From NCBI GenBank assembly GCA_028692715.1, contig JAQUWU010000011.1, positions 1-64,000 of the forward strand: a DNA stretch of 64,000 nucleotides, read 5' to 3'. The DNA is from Paludibacter sp. (GTDB lineage: Bacteria > Bacteroidota > Bacteroidia > Bacteroidales > Paludibacteraceae). The notes under the pieces were generated by a model. That model saw only the letters and a list, made by a program, of their open reading frames with translations. It did no database searches and was not told the origin of the DNA. Shown piece by piece: positions 28,452-37,191 of the stretch. Numbering within the stretch: position 1 is the stretch's first letter; each line of letters starts with the position of its first letter. The position numbers and the translations under genes are program-made.

Positions 28452-30854
28452 ATGAAAAAACTTAATCTTCTTTTATTGCTTGTAGCAATGTCTCTTTCAA
28501 TTAGTCTTCAGGCGAGGACTTTAGTAGTAAACTCAACATCAACTTTGCAAACTGCATTTAATGGTGCTCAGGATTTGGATACTATTTCCATTGTGCCCGG
28601 AACCTATAACGTTGGTAAAAATCTAAAAATTCCGCCAACCGGTTTGATTGTGCTTCAATCTGCCAATATTGACAGTATGGCAATTCTTCAAATGGAAATG
28701 CAAGTTTCTGCTAATGTGGAAGATGATGCCTATACCAAAAAGCCAAGTATTATTTTTAACGGGCTTCATTTACAAAACCGTTATGAAAATTATGCCGCTG
28801 GTGCTTATATAATAACTTTAAATGGCTTTTTCTTTAGTCTGGATACCTTGGCTTTCCGTAATTGTGAGATTTCTACTATTGGACGCTGTTTGTTCCGAAG
28901 TGGTGCACCATCTGATAGATTAAGCTCCGGTGAAATAGAATGGCTAGAGATGTCTAACTGTAAAGTACACGATAGTAATAATTCCTCGAATATTTGGCCA
29001 CTTATTTACAGTGCACATATACCTATGTATGTACATTTTATGAATAATACATTCTATGATATGCCGTATGCAAAAAGTATTTATCAGCTAAACCATATGA
29101 CCAATGAAACAGGACGTAATGCCGAAATTAATTTTGAAAATAATACTGTTGCTAATACTTTTGCCAGAACCGATGGAATTATTGCAACAGGTAGTTATTT
29201 AGGCGAAGAAGCGATATTTAATATAAATAATAATATGTTTCTATCTCCTAACTGGTCCAACGAAAAAAATTTATCACCTGATTCTGCTGCATATCAAATT
29301 CCACCAATTATAAAATGTGTGGGCGGAATTATTACAGCTAAAAATAACGTGGTTGACAGTATGGCGCATTGGTTGTCAGGTCAAATATTGGATGAAGATG
29401 GACAGGGTGGATTTCTTGTTATTGATACATTGAATACTAAAAAAATGAAAGACCTCGATTTTTCATGGAATGATTTTGTAGATCCTTCTGGTAACGATTT
29501 CTCCTATCTTTCAACAAAACAAATGGCTACTGCCGGAACAGATGGTAAACCAATTGGTGATCCACGTTGGGTAAAAACATTTACTACTCCAAGAACTTTG
29601 AATGTAAGTGCAAATATCGAAGAAGCCGTAGTAACTCCACGTAGAAATTTTTACGAAGATGGTGCATCTGCTACTGTTACTGCCTCAACGGTTGACGGGT
29701 ATAAATTTATGGGTTGGAAAGATACAAATGAAACTTCAATTTCTACTGAAAATCCATACACATTTACCATGTCTTCCGATAAGACTTTAATAGCTGATTA
29801 TTCAGTTCTTGTTGTAAGAAATGTGGCTATTACAATTTCAGGTTCAAATTCTGCTTCTTACACAATTACACCCCAAAAAGATATATATTATGAAGGTGAT
29901 GAAATTACCATTGCTTTAAATAATCATAATATTAATGATTTTGAGGGATGGAGTGATAATAATAAAGATTATATACGTACCATAACATTAACTGGTGGCG
30001 ATTTAGTGCTAACTGCCAGTTTCACCGAGCACCCATACATTCTTGAGTGGGATTTTGATCAGCTGACTGCTAACAATCAAACATACAGTGACTTGGCTGC
30101 AAATCATGCAATTAGTTCAGAAAACCCCGGAATAATGAATTATGTTATGACTGATACAATCAGAACTATTTCAACAAGAAATAACAAATTTACTACAGAG
30201 GGTAAAATGCAGATTAACTGTTTAGCTCGTAGAACAAATGAAGCTAATTTTGGCAATCCTGACTATGTATTTATTGGATTCTCTACTAAGGGACTTTCAA
30301 ATATAAAAGTGAAATCAATGATTGCAACAGATAATTCAATCTTCCCTGTTCAAAAAATGCAATACTCATTTAGTGCTAAAACAGGTTATGTAGATTTTGC
30401 AACTGATACTATTTCAGGTGACTTCAATCAAAATTGGAGCGAATTAAATGGCGTACTTCCAGTTGCTGCAGAAGATAAAGATTCAGTATATGTTCGCTGG
30501 ATTGCTGATAACAGTGAATATCTTGCAGATCCTACTACAGAGCATCGTTTGTTTATTCCTGATTTGTTTGAATCTAATACCGAATATGTTTACATTTCTA
30601 ATATTATTGTGATAAACAGTAATTTTACAGCTTTGAATAATTTAACTTCAAATGATACTTATAAAATTTATTCTTCAGCTGACAAATTGTTCGTTAAAGC
30701 ACTTACAAATGGAAAAGCGGAGGTTTATTCAATTATGGGACAAAAAATTAAAGATGCAGTAGTAAATACTGGTCTTAATGAATTTAATGGTCTTAAATCA
30801 GGTGTTTATATCGTGAAAGTTGGAAAGACAATTCAGAAAGTTATCATCAGATAA
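28452..30854 (+). CDS. Secreted beta-helix protein with InlB-like repeats and Por-type sorting tail
   Basis: This 800-residue exported protein begins with a signal peptide (SLSISLQA). Residues about 25-370 look like a parallel beta-helix of the DUF4957/DUF5123 pectate-lyase-like type, with repeated short N-rich turns. Two divergent InlB-B-type repeats follow: GASATVTASTVDGYKFMGW near residue 410 and GDEITIALNNHNINDFEGW near 485. A beta-sandwich region then leads to a C-terminal tail with AEVYSIMGQKIKDAVVN and GLKSGVYIVKVGK, typical of type IX secretion cargo. It is likely surface-attached or secreted and binds or cleaves a uronic-acid polymer, but I see no diagnostic catalytic residues. A truncated copy lies directly upstream, and a strong terminator follows. 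Confidence 0.78.
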   Translation: MKKLNLLLLLVAMSLSISLQARTLVVNSTSTLQTAFNGAQDLDTISIVPGTYNVGKNLKIPPTGLIVLQSANIDSMAILQMEMQVSANVEDDAYTKKPSIIFNGLHLQNRYENYAAGAYIITLNGFFFSLDTLAFRNCEISTIGRCLFRSGAPSDRLSSGEIEWLEMSNCKVHDSNNSSNIWPLIYSAHIPMYVHFMNNTFYDMPYAKSIYQLNHMTNETGRNAEINFENNTVANTFARTDGIIATGSYLGEEAIFNINNNMFLSPNWSNEKNLSPDSAAYQIPPIIKCVGGIITAKNNVVDSMAHWLSGQILDEDGQGGFLVIDTLNTKKMKDLDFSWNDFVDPSGNDFSYLSTKQMATAGTDGKPIGDPRWVKTFTTPRTLNVSANIEEAVVTPRRNFYEDGASATVTASTVDGYKFMGWKDTNETSISTENPYTFTMSSDKTLIADYSVLVVRNVAITISGSNSASYTITPQKDIYYEGDEITIALNNHNINDFEGWSDNNKDYIRTITLTGGDLVLTASFTEHPYILEWDFDQLTANNQTYSDLAANHAISSENPGIMNYVMTDTIRTISTRNNKFTTEGKMQINCLARRTNEANFGNPDYVFIGFSTKGLSNIKVKSMIATDNSIFPVQKMQYSFSAKTGYVDFATDTISGDFNQNWSELNGVLPVAAEDKDSVYVRWIADNSEYLADPTTEHRLFIPDLFESNTEYVYISNIIVINSNFTALNNLTSNDTYKIYSSADKLFVKALTNGKAEVYSIMGQKIKDAVVNTGLNEFNGLKSGVYIVKVGKTIQKVIIR

Positions 30855-30892
30855 AGTAAAATACTATACAATTTAATTTGTAATGAAAATTA

Positions 30893-30923
30893 AACAGGGA
30901 GACGAGTTCTCCCTGTTTTTTTT
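30893..30923 (+). terminator. Rho-independent terminator closing the utilization locus
   Basis: AACAGGGAGA at 30893-30902 pairs perfectly with TCTCCCTGTT at 30908-30917 around a 5-nt loop, and a T-run continues to 30923. It is 38 bases after the stop of the beta-helix gene and marks the end of the polysaccharide locus. Confidence 0.88.
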
Positions 30924-30967
30924 ATGAAAACTTCAATTTCAAGGCATTAATAATTAGATATTTACTT

Positions 30968-31374
30968 AACTTTCGCAAGTTCTCATATAGGGGTTTCCAC
31001 CCCTAGCCCCGACCTACTTTTTGCCTTGACGCAAAAAGTAGGCAAAAAAGTCAAGACTACGGCTGCTTCACTCGTAAAACTTACGCTCGGTAAGCTCAAA
31101 TCGTCCAAACTCATTCCGACGAAATACGTCGAAACTCAAACAAGGACGATTTTTAACCGCTTACCTCACTTGTTTTTCGGTTCACCAGCCGAGGTCGCGC
31201 ATTCAAGAACGACATCGGTATACGATAAAACGTATTTTAACTTATAGTAAAAAGATCACAAGAAACTATATGCAATATTTATTCGATGAAATAGAATTTT
31301 ATAACCAACTCATTATCAATATATAAATTTAGATATATCAATATTTATCAATAAGTTAAATGCTTGCGAAAGTT
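30968..31374. repeat. Repeat-like intergenic element with inverted ends
   Basis: The 407-bp stretch is bounded by a 12-bp exact inverted repeat, AACTTTCGCAAG at 30968-30979 and CTTGCGAAAGTT at 31363-31374. Inside is a 12-bp-stem hairpin, CCTACTTTTTGC (31013-31024) against GCAAAAAGTAGG (31031-31042), and a GC-richer stretch than the surroundings. The CCCCGACCTACTTTTTGCC motif is one I recognise as widely repeated between genes in Bacteroidetes; that is recollection, not a search. A 73-codon open frame at 31026-31247 is probably incidental. The right end lies inside the promoter of the ribB homologue. No transposase is present, so it would be non-autonomous if mobile. Confidence 0.6.
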
Positions 31375-31404
31375 GAGATATTTATTAAATAAGTATTACC
31401 TTTG
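31373..31404 (+). promoter_or_regulatory. Promoter of the ribB homologue
   Basis: TTG at 31373-31375 and TACCTTTG at 31397-31404, 21 bases apart, match the Bacteroidetes -33/-7 pattern. The first two bases of the TTG are the last two bases of the right inverted end of the upstream repeat element, so the element helps to form this promoter. The ATG follows at 31440. Confidence 0.65.
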
Positions 31405-31439
31405 CACAAAAATAGAGTTTAAAAGATTAAGATATATAT

Positions 31440-32111
31440 ATGTCTGTTCAGTTTGATCCGGTTGACTTAGCCATTGAGGATATTAAAGTAGGTAAAATAG
31501 TATTGGTTTTTGATGATATTGCAAGAGAAAATGAAGGCGATTTTATAGCCGCTGCGGATTTTGTAAAGCCTGAAATTGTTAATTTTATGACCAAATTTGG
31601 TCGAGGTTTAATTTGCGCTGCTATTACTGAAGAACGAGCTCATGCATTAAAGTTGGATAGAATGGTGCAAAATAATACTGCTGCTTTATCAACCGCATTT
31701 ACAGTTTCGGCTGATCTACTAAAGGGCTGAACTACTGGCATTTCTGCTTCCGACCGTTCGAAAACTGTTAGTGCTTTGGTTGATGAAAATACAAAGCCCG
31801 AAGATTTAGGAAGTCCAGGACATATATTCCCATTAATCGCACATACTAATGGTGTCTTAGGCAGACAGGGACATACTGAAGCTTCAGTAGATTTGCCTAT
31901 GCTTGCAGGCCTTAATTCATGTGGCGTCCTTGTGGAAGTGATGAATGATGATGGATCAATGGCAAGACTTGATGACCTGGTAAAAGTCGCAAAGGAACAT
32001 TCTATAAAGTTAATTTCTATATCACAGATAATTGAGTACCGAACAAAGAAAAAAAATAACAATTATGTTACCAAATCAACGAAGAGAAAAAATTCTGGAA
32101 TTAATACGTGA
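31440..32111 (+). pseudogene. ribB: 3,4-dihydroxy-2-butanone-4-phosphate synthase homologue with in-frame TGA
   Basis: The frame matches RibB, which turns ribulose 5-phosphate into the four-carbon precursor of riboflavin. Landmarks are RENEGDFIAAADF near residue 28, TTGISASDR near 98, PGHIFPL near 124 and RQGHTEASVDLPMLAG near 140. A TGA at 31728-31730 (codon 97) splits it; the code before (LLKG) and after (TTGISASDR) is in one frame. From memory, Bacteroides relatives read GCTTG here, so the TGA sits at a Cys codon, one base away from TGT or TGC. The usual DDE.RENEGD loop reads DDIARENEGD, a further change at a conserved place. The frame also runs 47 bases into the next gene. Most likely a recent pseudogene; selenocysteine or readthrough is possible but less likely. 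Confidence 0.8.
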
Positions 32112-32832
32112 AGATGGACACGCAAAAGTATTTGATTTAAGCCGTATATTTAAAGTTACAGAAGTTACCATTCGACAAGATTTAGAAAGATTGGAGAAAG
32201 AAGGTAGTATCCTTAGAGAGCATGGAGGTGCTTATTTGAAAGATATTGATATGAATGTCCGGAATTTCACATTGAAAAATCAGGATAATATGGAAGAAAA
32301 ATTGAATATTGCCAAGAAAGCGATTGAGTTTATCGAAGATGGCGATACCATTATACTTGATTCCGGATCTACTACAACCGAAATTGCAAAACTAATTAAT
32401 GGTTATAAAAATTTAACTGTGATTACGAATGCATTAAATATCGCATTAATTTTAGGAGCACAACCCGGTATTAATGTAATTGTTACCGGTGGGGAATTTA
32501 AAGCGCCAACTCTCTCGCTGACTGGACAAAAAGCGGCTGATTTCTTCAATAATATTCACGTAGATAAACTCTTTTTGGCCACTGCTGGTATTGCTTTGAA
32601 ATCAGGGTTGACTTACCCGGGTATGAGCGATATTTGCGTGAAAAGAGCTATGATTGATTCAGCAAATGAAGTCTATTTAGTTGCTGACTCAACAAAAATC
32701 GGAAAAAACTCTTTCGCCAGTTTAGGTGCATTATCGTTGATTCATTTTCTGATTACAGACTCAAAACTCAAAAAAGAAGATGTGAATTGGCTGAAAAATT
32801 TTGACGTAGAGTTTATTATTGCAGAAGATTAA
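32065..32832 (+). CDS. DeoR-family transcriptional regulator
   Basis: This 255-residue protein has a DeoR-type winged helix-turn-helix at residues 1-57 (RREKILELIREDGHAKVFDL, then VTEVTIRQDLERLEKEG) and a DeoRC sugar-phosphate-sensing domain with TIILDSGSTTTEIAKLI near 93 and VIVTGGEFKAPTLSLTG near 143. Such proteins repress sugar catabolic genes and release DNA when they bind a phosphorylated sugar. The start at 32065 places the HTH at the N-terminus; an upstream ATG at 32032 lies inside the ribB frame. It is the only transcription factor near the polysaccharide locus, though it is more than 1.1 kb beyond its terminator, so control of that locus is speculative. A bidirectional terminator follows. 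Confidence 0.88.
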   Translation: MLPNQRREKILELIREDGHAKVFDLSRIFKVTEVTIRQDLERLEKEGSILREHGGAYLKDIDMNVRNFTLKNQDNMEEKLNIAKKAIEFIEDGDTIILDSGSTTTEIAKLINGYKNLTVITNALNIALILGAQPGINVIVTGGEFKAPTLSLTGQKAADFFNNIHVDKLFLATAGIALKSGLTYPGMSDICVKRAMIDSANEVYLVADSTKIGKNSFASLGALSLIHFLITDSKLKKEDVNWLKNFDVEFIIAED

Positions 32833-32854
32833 TTCTATAGTAATTAATAAATAG

Positions 32855-32900
32855 ACTGCACCCCAAATGTTATAATAAACATTTGGGGTGCAGTGTTTTT
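32855..32900. terminator. Bidirectional terminator between the DeoR gene and recA
   Basis: ACTGCACCCCAAATGTT at 32855-32871 pairs with AACATTTGGGGTGCAGT at 32878-32894, a 17-bp perfect stem with a 6-nt loop, followed by a T-run on the + strand. The two flanking genes converge here, so it can serve both. Confidence 0.9.
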
Positions 32901-32914
32901 TAGTGTAATAGGGA

Positions 32915-33931
32915 TTATCCTTTTATGGCAGCTACAATTTTTTCTTCTAGTTCTGCAGCCAATTCAGGATTGTCTTTAATTACTTGTTTTGAAGCATCAC
33001 GACCCTGTGCCAGTTTGGTTTCGCCATAGCTAAACCATGAACCGCTTTTCTTTACAATACCAAACTCTACACCCAAATCAAGAATTTCGCCTGTTTTGGA
33101 GATTCCTTCGCCATACATAATGTCAAATTCAGCTTTACGGAAAGGAGGTGCAACTTTATTTTTCACCACTTTCACGCGCGTCTGGTTACCAATAGCACTA
33201 TCCCCATCCTTCAACTGACCAATTCTACGAATATCCAAACGAATGGAAGCATAGAATTTTAAAGCATTACCACCGGTTGTTGTTTCGGGGTTGCCGAACA
33301 TTACGCCAATTTTTTCGCGCAACTGGTTAATAAAAATACAAGTTGTATTTGTTTTATTAATATTAGCAGTAAGTTTACGCAATGCCTGTGACATCAAACG
33401 TGCTTGTAATCCCATTTTTGAATCACCCATGTCGCCTTCCAATTCTGCTTTGGGGGTTAATGCAGCCACCGAGTCGATTACCACTATATCAACAGCCGAA
33501 GAGCGAATCAATTGATCAGCCACTTCCAACGCTTGTTCACCATTGTCAGGTTGTGAAATTAATAATTCTTCTATATTTACGCCTAATTTCTCAGCATAAA
33601 AACGATCGAATGCATGCTCCGCATCGATGAATGCAGCAATACCACCGGCTTTCTGAGCTTCAGCAATGGCATGAATTGCAAGGGTTGTTTTACCCGATGA
33701 TTCCGGCCCGAAAATTTCAATTACACGACCACGTGGATAACCGCCAACGCCTAAAGCAATGTTTAATCCAATTGATCCGCTTGAGATAAAGGATACATCT
33801 TCCACTTTGGTGTCACCCATACGCATGATTGTTCCCTTACCGTGATCTTTCTCAATCTTATCCATTGCCAGTTGCAATGCTTTTAATTTGTCGGAAGTTG
33901 GAAATTTCAACTCCTCAGAAGTTTTTGCCAT
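32915..33931 (-). CDS. recA: Recombinase RecA
   Basis: This 338-residue protein is RecA, the ATP-driven strand-exchange protein and SOS coprotease. It has the Walker A site GPESSGKT near residue 75, [17 protein letters not shown] near 148, the loop segment [20 protein letters not shown] near 182, [18 protein letters not shown] near 203 and [17 protein letters not shown] near 220. Length and C-terminus are normal. It is monocistronic, between a terminator and a helicase gene on the same strand. Its 5' leader is unusual: a run of 14 TAA repeats ends only three bases before the ATG. Confidence 0.98.
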   Translation of the reverse strand: MAKTSEELKFPTSDKLKALQLAMDKIEKDHGKGTIMRMGDTKVEDVSFISSGSIGLNIALGVGGYPRGRVIEIFGPESSGKTTLAIHAIAEAQKAGGIAAFIDAEHAFDRFYAEKLGVNIEELLISQPDNGEQALEVADQLIRSSAVDIVVIDSVAALTPKAELEGDMGDSKMGLQARLMSQALRKLTANINKTNTTCIFINQLREKIGVMFGNPETTTGGNALKFYASIRLDIRRIGQLKDGDSAIGNQTRVKVVKNKVAPPFRKAEFDIMYGEGISKTGEILDLGVEFGIVKKSGSWFSYGETKLAQGRDASKQVIKDNPELAAELEEKIVAAIKG

Positions 33932-33932
33932 G

Positions 33933-33978
<46 letters not shown>

Positions 33979-34039
33979 TGATTAATTATTTAATTGATTC
34001 TCAAACAGACAGTTTGAATTTTAAAACGTTATTGACTTA

Positions 34040-34071
34040 CAAAGATAAAATTATTTCTTTCAAATTTACAA
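34040..34071 (-). promoter_or_regulatory. recA promoter
   Basis: On the - strand, TTG (34069-34071) and TATCTTTG (34040-34047) are separated by 21 bases, matching the Bacteroidetes promoter pattern. Transcription would start near 34030 and give a leader of about 100 bases that contains the TAA tract. No clear LexA-type palindrome is seen. Confidence 0.6.
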
Positions 34072-34123
34072 TTATCATCTTAATATATTTAGAAATCAGA
34101 GTTGGTAATTCCAAATGATTATT

Positions 34124-36433
34124 CTATTTCAAGATTTCTAATTTTGCAAATTTTAATAACAAAGATTTCACTCCTTTTTCACCAAAGTCGATATCAGCTT
34201 TTTCATTTCCATTCACAATACTTGTTTCTAACACCTTTCCTATACCGAAAACGGCATGTTTTACAAATGATCCGGAAGGAACTGATGAATTTTCGATCGG
34301 AACTTTATTGTTGTCCGAATTACTTAATTTCACTAACCGTTTAGGTGTTTGAGGTAATATATTTTCTTTTAGTATGGGTTTCGAAAAAGAAGATTTAAAA
34401 CGATTTCTTTCAAATTCCATGTCTTCATCCCAATCTCCAATATTTTTTTGCTTTGGTATTATTTCTACGGGCAATTCAAGGTACTGAGGATCTATATCTT
34501 TTATAAATCGACTTGGATTAGAAAAGTTTGTTTTTCCATTTTTGAATCTCGATTTTGCATAGCTTATAAAGCATAATTCTTCAGCACGTGTAATAGCAAC
34601 ATAAAACAAGCGTCGTTCCTCTTCCAGCTCACGTTCGCTTTGAGTACAAAATGGTGAAGGGAATAACTCCTCTTCCATTCCCACTATAAATACCACTTTA
34701 AATTCTAATCCTTTGGCGGCATGAACAGTCATCAAGGTAACTTTATCTTTATTGGTTTCTTTATCCGTATCCTGATCAGTAAGTAGCGATACTTCGGAAA
34801 GAAAATCCGGTAAAAGTGCAGTCGGTTCGCCATCGGTTTTTTCCGTTTCGCAAAATTCATGAATTGCTTTCAAAAGCTCCTCTACGTTTTCCTGACGGCT
34901 CATACTTTCAGGCGAACGATCAGTATAAGTATCGCTGATAACACCGGATGTTTTGATAATACTTTTTGCTAAATCGTAGGCACTCTGTATGTTAATTTGT
35001 TCTGCAAAAACATCAATCATGCTACGGAATTGAGCCAATTTATTAGCCGTCCCTGCATTTACCGCTAAATTGTATTTTAATATATCTGTGAGCACTTCCC
35101 ATGCACTTACAGCGTGAAGTTGAGCACATTCAATCAGTTTATTTATCGTTGTTTCGCCGATTCCTCTCGTAGGATAATTGATAATGCGTTTCAGTGCTTC
35201 CTCATCATTCGGATTGCAAACTAACCGACAATAAGCTATCACATCTTTAATTTCCTTCCGTTGATAGAACGATAAACCTCCATAAATTCGATAAGGAATA
35301 CTTTGTTTGCGTAAAGCTTCTTCCATCACACGCGATTGAGAATTGGTCCGATATAGGATGGCAATGTCCTGATATTGGTAATCGTTGACAGAATGTAAGT
35401 CGGAAATATTGTTTGCAACAATAAATCCTTCTTCGTAATCGGTAAAAACATTGAGTATTTTTATCGGTTTTCCTGTTTCTTTTTCTGAAAAAACAGTTTT
35501 TCGAATTTGCTGGGAGTTTTTGTCTATTAGACTGTTGGCAGCATTTACAATGGTTTGTGTGGAACGATAATTTTGTTCTAACTTAAATATCTGAGCATTT
35601 TTATAGGCATTTTTGAATGTCAGAATATTATCAATATTAGCTCCACGAAACGAATAAATGCTTTGTGCATCGTCGCCAACGACGCAAATTTTTTCGTGTT
35701 GTTCAGCAAGTTTTTTTACAATCAGGTACTGTGCAAAATTTGTGTCTTGATATTCATCTACCAAAACGAACCCAAACCGGTGCTGATATTTCTGAAGAAT
35801 TTCGGGATGATTTCTGAATAAAACATTTGTCTGTAATAATAAATCATCAAAATCCATGGCATCGGCTTGTTTGCAACGATGGGCGTAGATTTTATAAATA
35901 TCTTTCAGCAATGGGATTCTTGAAGAAACATCCGCTTTGAGAATTTCGGTGTTTGCCAGATATGCATCGGGTGTTATTAGATTGTTTTTAGCATAAGAAA
36001 TACGTGATTGAACAAATCCATGCTTGTACACCTTATCGTCGAGTTTCAATTCTTTTACAATGGATTTCACCAAACTCTTGGAATCTGCAGAATCATAAAT
36101 TGTAAAGTTTTTTGAATAACCTATCAGTTCAGCTTCAGAACGTAAAATTCGGGAGAATATGGAGTGAAACGTTCCCATCCATAGATAACGCGCTGTTTTT
36201 TCACCTACCATTGAAGCAATGCGTTCTTTCATTTCTCGTGCAGCTTTATTAGTAAAAGTAAGCGCAAGAATTGAAGAAGGTTGCATACCCGTTTTTAGTA
36301 GGTACGCTATTTTATAGGTCAACACACGGGTTTTCCCTGATCCGGCACCAGCTATTACCAACGAAGCTCCATCAGTATATTCCACGGCTTGTCGCTGATT
36401 ATTATTTAGTTCATTTAAAAATGAAATTTCCAT
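34124..36433 (-). CDS. UvrD/PcrA/Rep-type superfamily 1 DNA helicase
   Basis: This 769-residue protein has the full SF1A helicase set: the Q-like NNNQRQAVEY at the N-terminus, Walker A GAGSGKT near residue 31, LALTFTNKAAREMKER near 56, DEYQDTNFAQYLIV near 226, VVGDDAQSIYSFRGA near 252, LEQNYRSTQTIVNAAN near 285, VTLMTVHAAKGLEFKVVF near 562 and RRLFYVAITRAEE near 603. It unwinds DNA 3' to 5' in repair and in replication-fork rescue. The C-terminal 60 residues, with GSFVKHAVFGIGKVLE, form the Tudor-like tail typical of PcrA/UvrD. It lies upstream of recA with its own start. Whether it is the genome's main PcrA or a second paralogue cannot be told here. Confidence 0.93.
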   Translation of the reverse strand: MEISFLNELNNNQRQAVEYTDGASLVIAGAGSGKTRVLTYKIAYLLKTGMQPSSILALTFTNKAAREMKERIASMVGEKTARYLWMGTFHSIFSRILRSEAELIGYSKNFTIYDSADSKSLVKSIVKELKLDDKVYKHGFVQSRISYAKNNLITPDAYLANTEILKADVSSRIPLLKDIYKIYAHRCKQADAMDFDDLLLQTNVLFRNHPEILQKYQHRFGFVLVDEYQDTNFAQYLIVKKLAEQHEKICVVGDDAQSIYSFRGANIDNILTFKNAYKNAQIFKLEQNYRSTQTIVNAANSLIDKNSQQIRKTVFSEKETGKPIKILNVFTDYEEGFIVANNISDLHSVNDYQYQDIAILYRTNSQSRVMEEALRKQSIPYRIYGGLSFYQRKEIKDVIAYCRLVCNPNDEEALKRIINYPTRGIGETTINKLIECAQLHAVSAWEVLTDILKYNLAVNAGTANKLAQFRSMIDVFAEQINIQSAYDLAKSIIKTSGVISDTYTDRSPESMSRQENVEELLKAIHEFCETEKTDGEPTALLPDFLSEVSLLTDQDTDKETNKDKVTLMTVHAAKGLEFKVVFIVGMEEELFPSPFCTQSERELEEERRLFYVAITRAEELCFISYAKSRFKNGKTNFSNPSRFIKDIDPQYLELPVEIIPKQKNIGDWDEDMEFERNRFKSSFSKPILKENILPQTPKRLVKLSNSDNNKVPIENSSVPSGSFVKHAVFGIGKVLETSIVNGNEKADIDFGEKGVKSLLLKFAKLEILK

Positions 36434-36556
36434 TTTTTATATTTATTCGGTATTTGATGTTCAAAATTGATATCGAAACAACAACTTTTTAAAGCGTCTT
36501 ATCGTTTTACAAAAATACAAATTTGATTTGGTTACAGCTAAAATAGTTTTCAACAA

Positions 36557-36586
36557 TTGAATGTTAGCTAAAAAGCTGTAACTTTG
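36557..36586 (+). promoter_or_regulatory. Promoter for the acyltransferase-nitrilase pair
   Basis: TTG at 36557-36559 and TAACTTTG at 36579-36586 are 19 bases apart, the standard Bacteroidetes spacing. The start codon follows at 36615, giving a leader of about 20 bases. Confidence 0.7.
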
Positions 36587-36614
36587 ACGAAAAAATAACC
36601 AAACACCTTATTTT

Positions 36615-37154
36615 ATGCAAAAATTTAGCACGTGGATACTGAAATTAGCTGGCTGGAAAGCTGTAATTGAAGTGGATGAACCCGCTAAAAGTGTCATCTG
36701 TATTGCACCACATACCAGCAATTGGGACTTTTTGATTGGTAAACTTTTCTATTGGTCGCTGAATAGGAAATCTGCATTTTTGATGAAGAAATCCTGGTTT
36801 TTCTTTCCACTGGGAACTTTATTTCGCAATATGGGCGGAATACCGATTGATCGTTCTAAACGAACTTCCGTTACTGATCAATTGGCTGCTGAATTTACGA
36901 AATACGATAAATTTCATATTGGAATTACTCCCGAAGGTACCCGAAGCCGCGTAAAGAAATGGAAAATGGGTTTTTATCATATTGCTGTAAAAGCACATGT
37001 GCCTATTCAACTAGCGTATATCGACTATTTAAATAAGGAAATGGGTATAAAAGAAGTATTTTACCCAACAGGTGACGAAAATGTAGATTTAGAAAAAATA
37101 CAGGCATTTTATAAAAACTCACATCCAAAACATTCGGAAAGGTTTCATCTTTAG
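36615..37154 (+). CDS. PlsC-type 1-acylglycerol-3-phosphate acyltransferase-like protein
   Basis: This 179-residue protein is a short member of the PlsC/LPLAT family, which moves acyl groups onto lysophospholipids. It shows the catalytic H-X4-D box in CIAPHTSNWDFLIGK near residue 35 and the phosphate-binding box GITPEGTRSRVKKWKMGF near 100. An IAVKAHVPIQLAYIDY stretch near 125 completes the core. It has no long hydrophobic N-terminus, unlike larger PlsC proteins, and probably sits on the inner face of the membrane. It is followed 37 bases later by the nitrilase gene in the same direction. The exact acyl acceptor is not certain. Confidence 0.85.
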   Translation: MQKFSTWILKLAGWKAVIEVDEPAKSVICIAPHTSNWDFLIGKLFYWSLNRKSAFLMKKSWFFFPLGTLFRNMGGIPIDRSKRTSVTDQLAAEFTKYDKFHIGITPEGTRSRVKKWKMGFYHIAVKAHVPIQLAYIDYLNKEMGIKEVFYPTGDENVDLEKIQAFYKNSHPKHSERFHL

Positions 37155-37191
37155 TAATTAGTGGGTAGTTTGTGTAATAAGAAAAAAAAGT

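Noticed and set aside
31026-31247. Open frame of 73 codons inside the repeat-like element
   Set aside because: It begins in the stem of the hairpin, has no promoter or ribosome signal of its own, and reads across repeat sequence. Treated as incidental to the element.
31728-31730. Genome-wide reassignment of TGA to an amino acid
   Set aside because: TGA is the normal stop of other intact genes here, such as GH28 (3157-3159), the first FAS1 gene (14650-14652), the first SusD (19537-19539) and murG (55182-55184).
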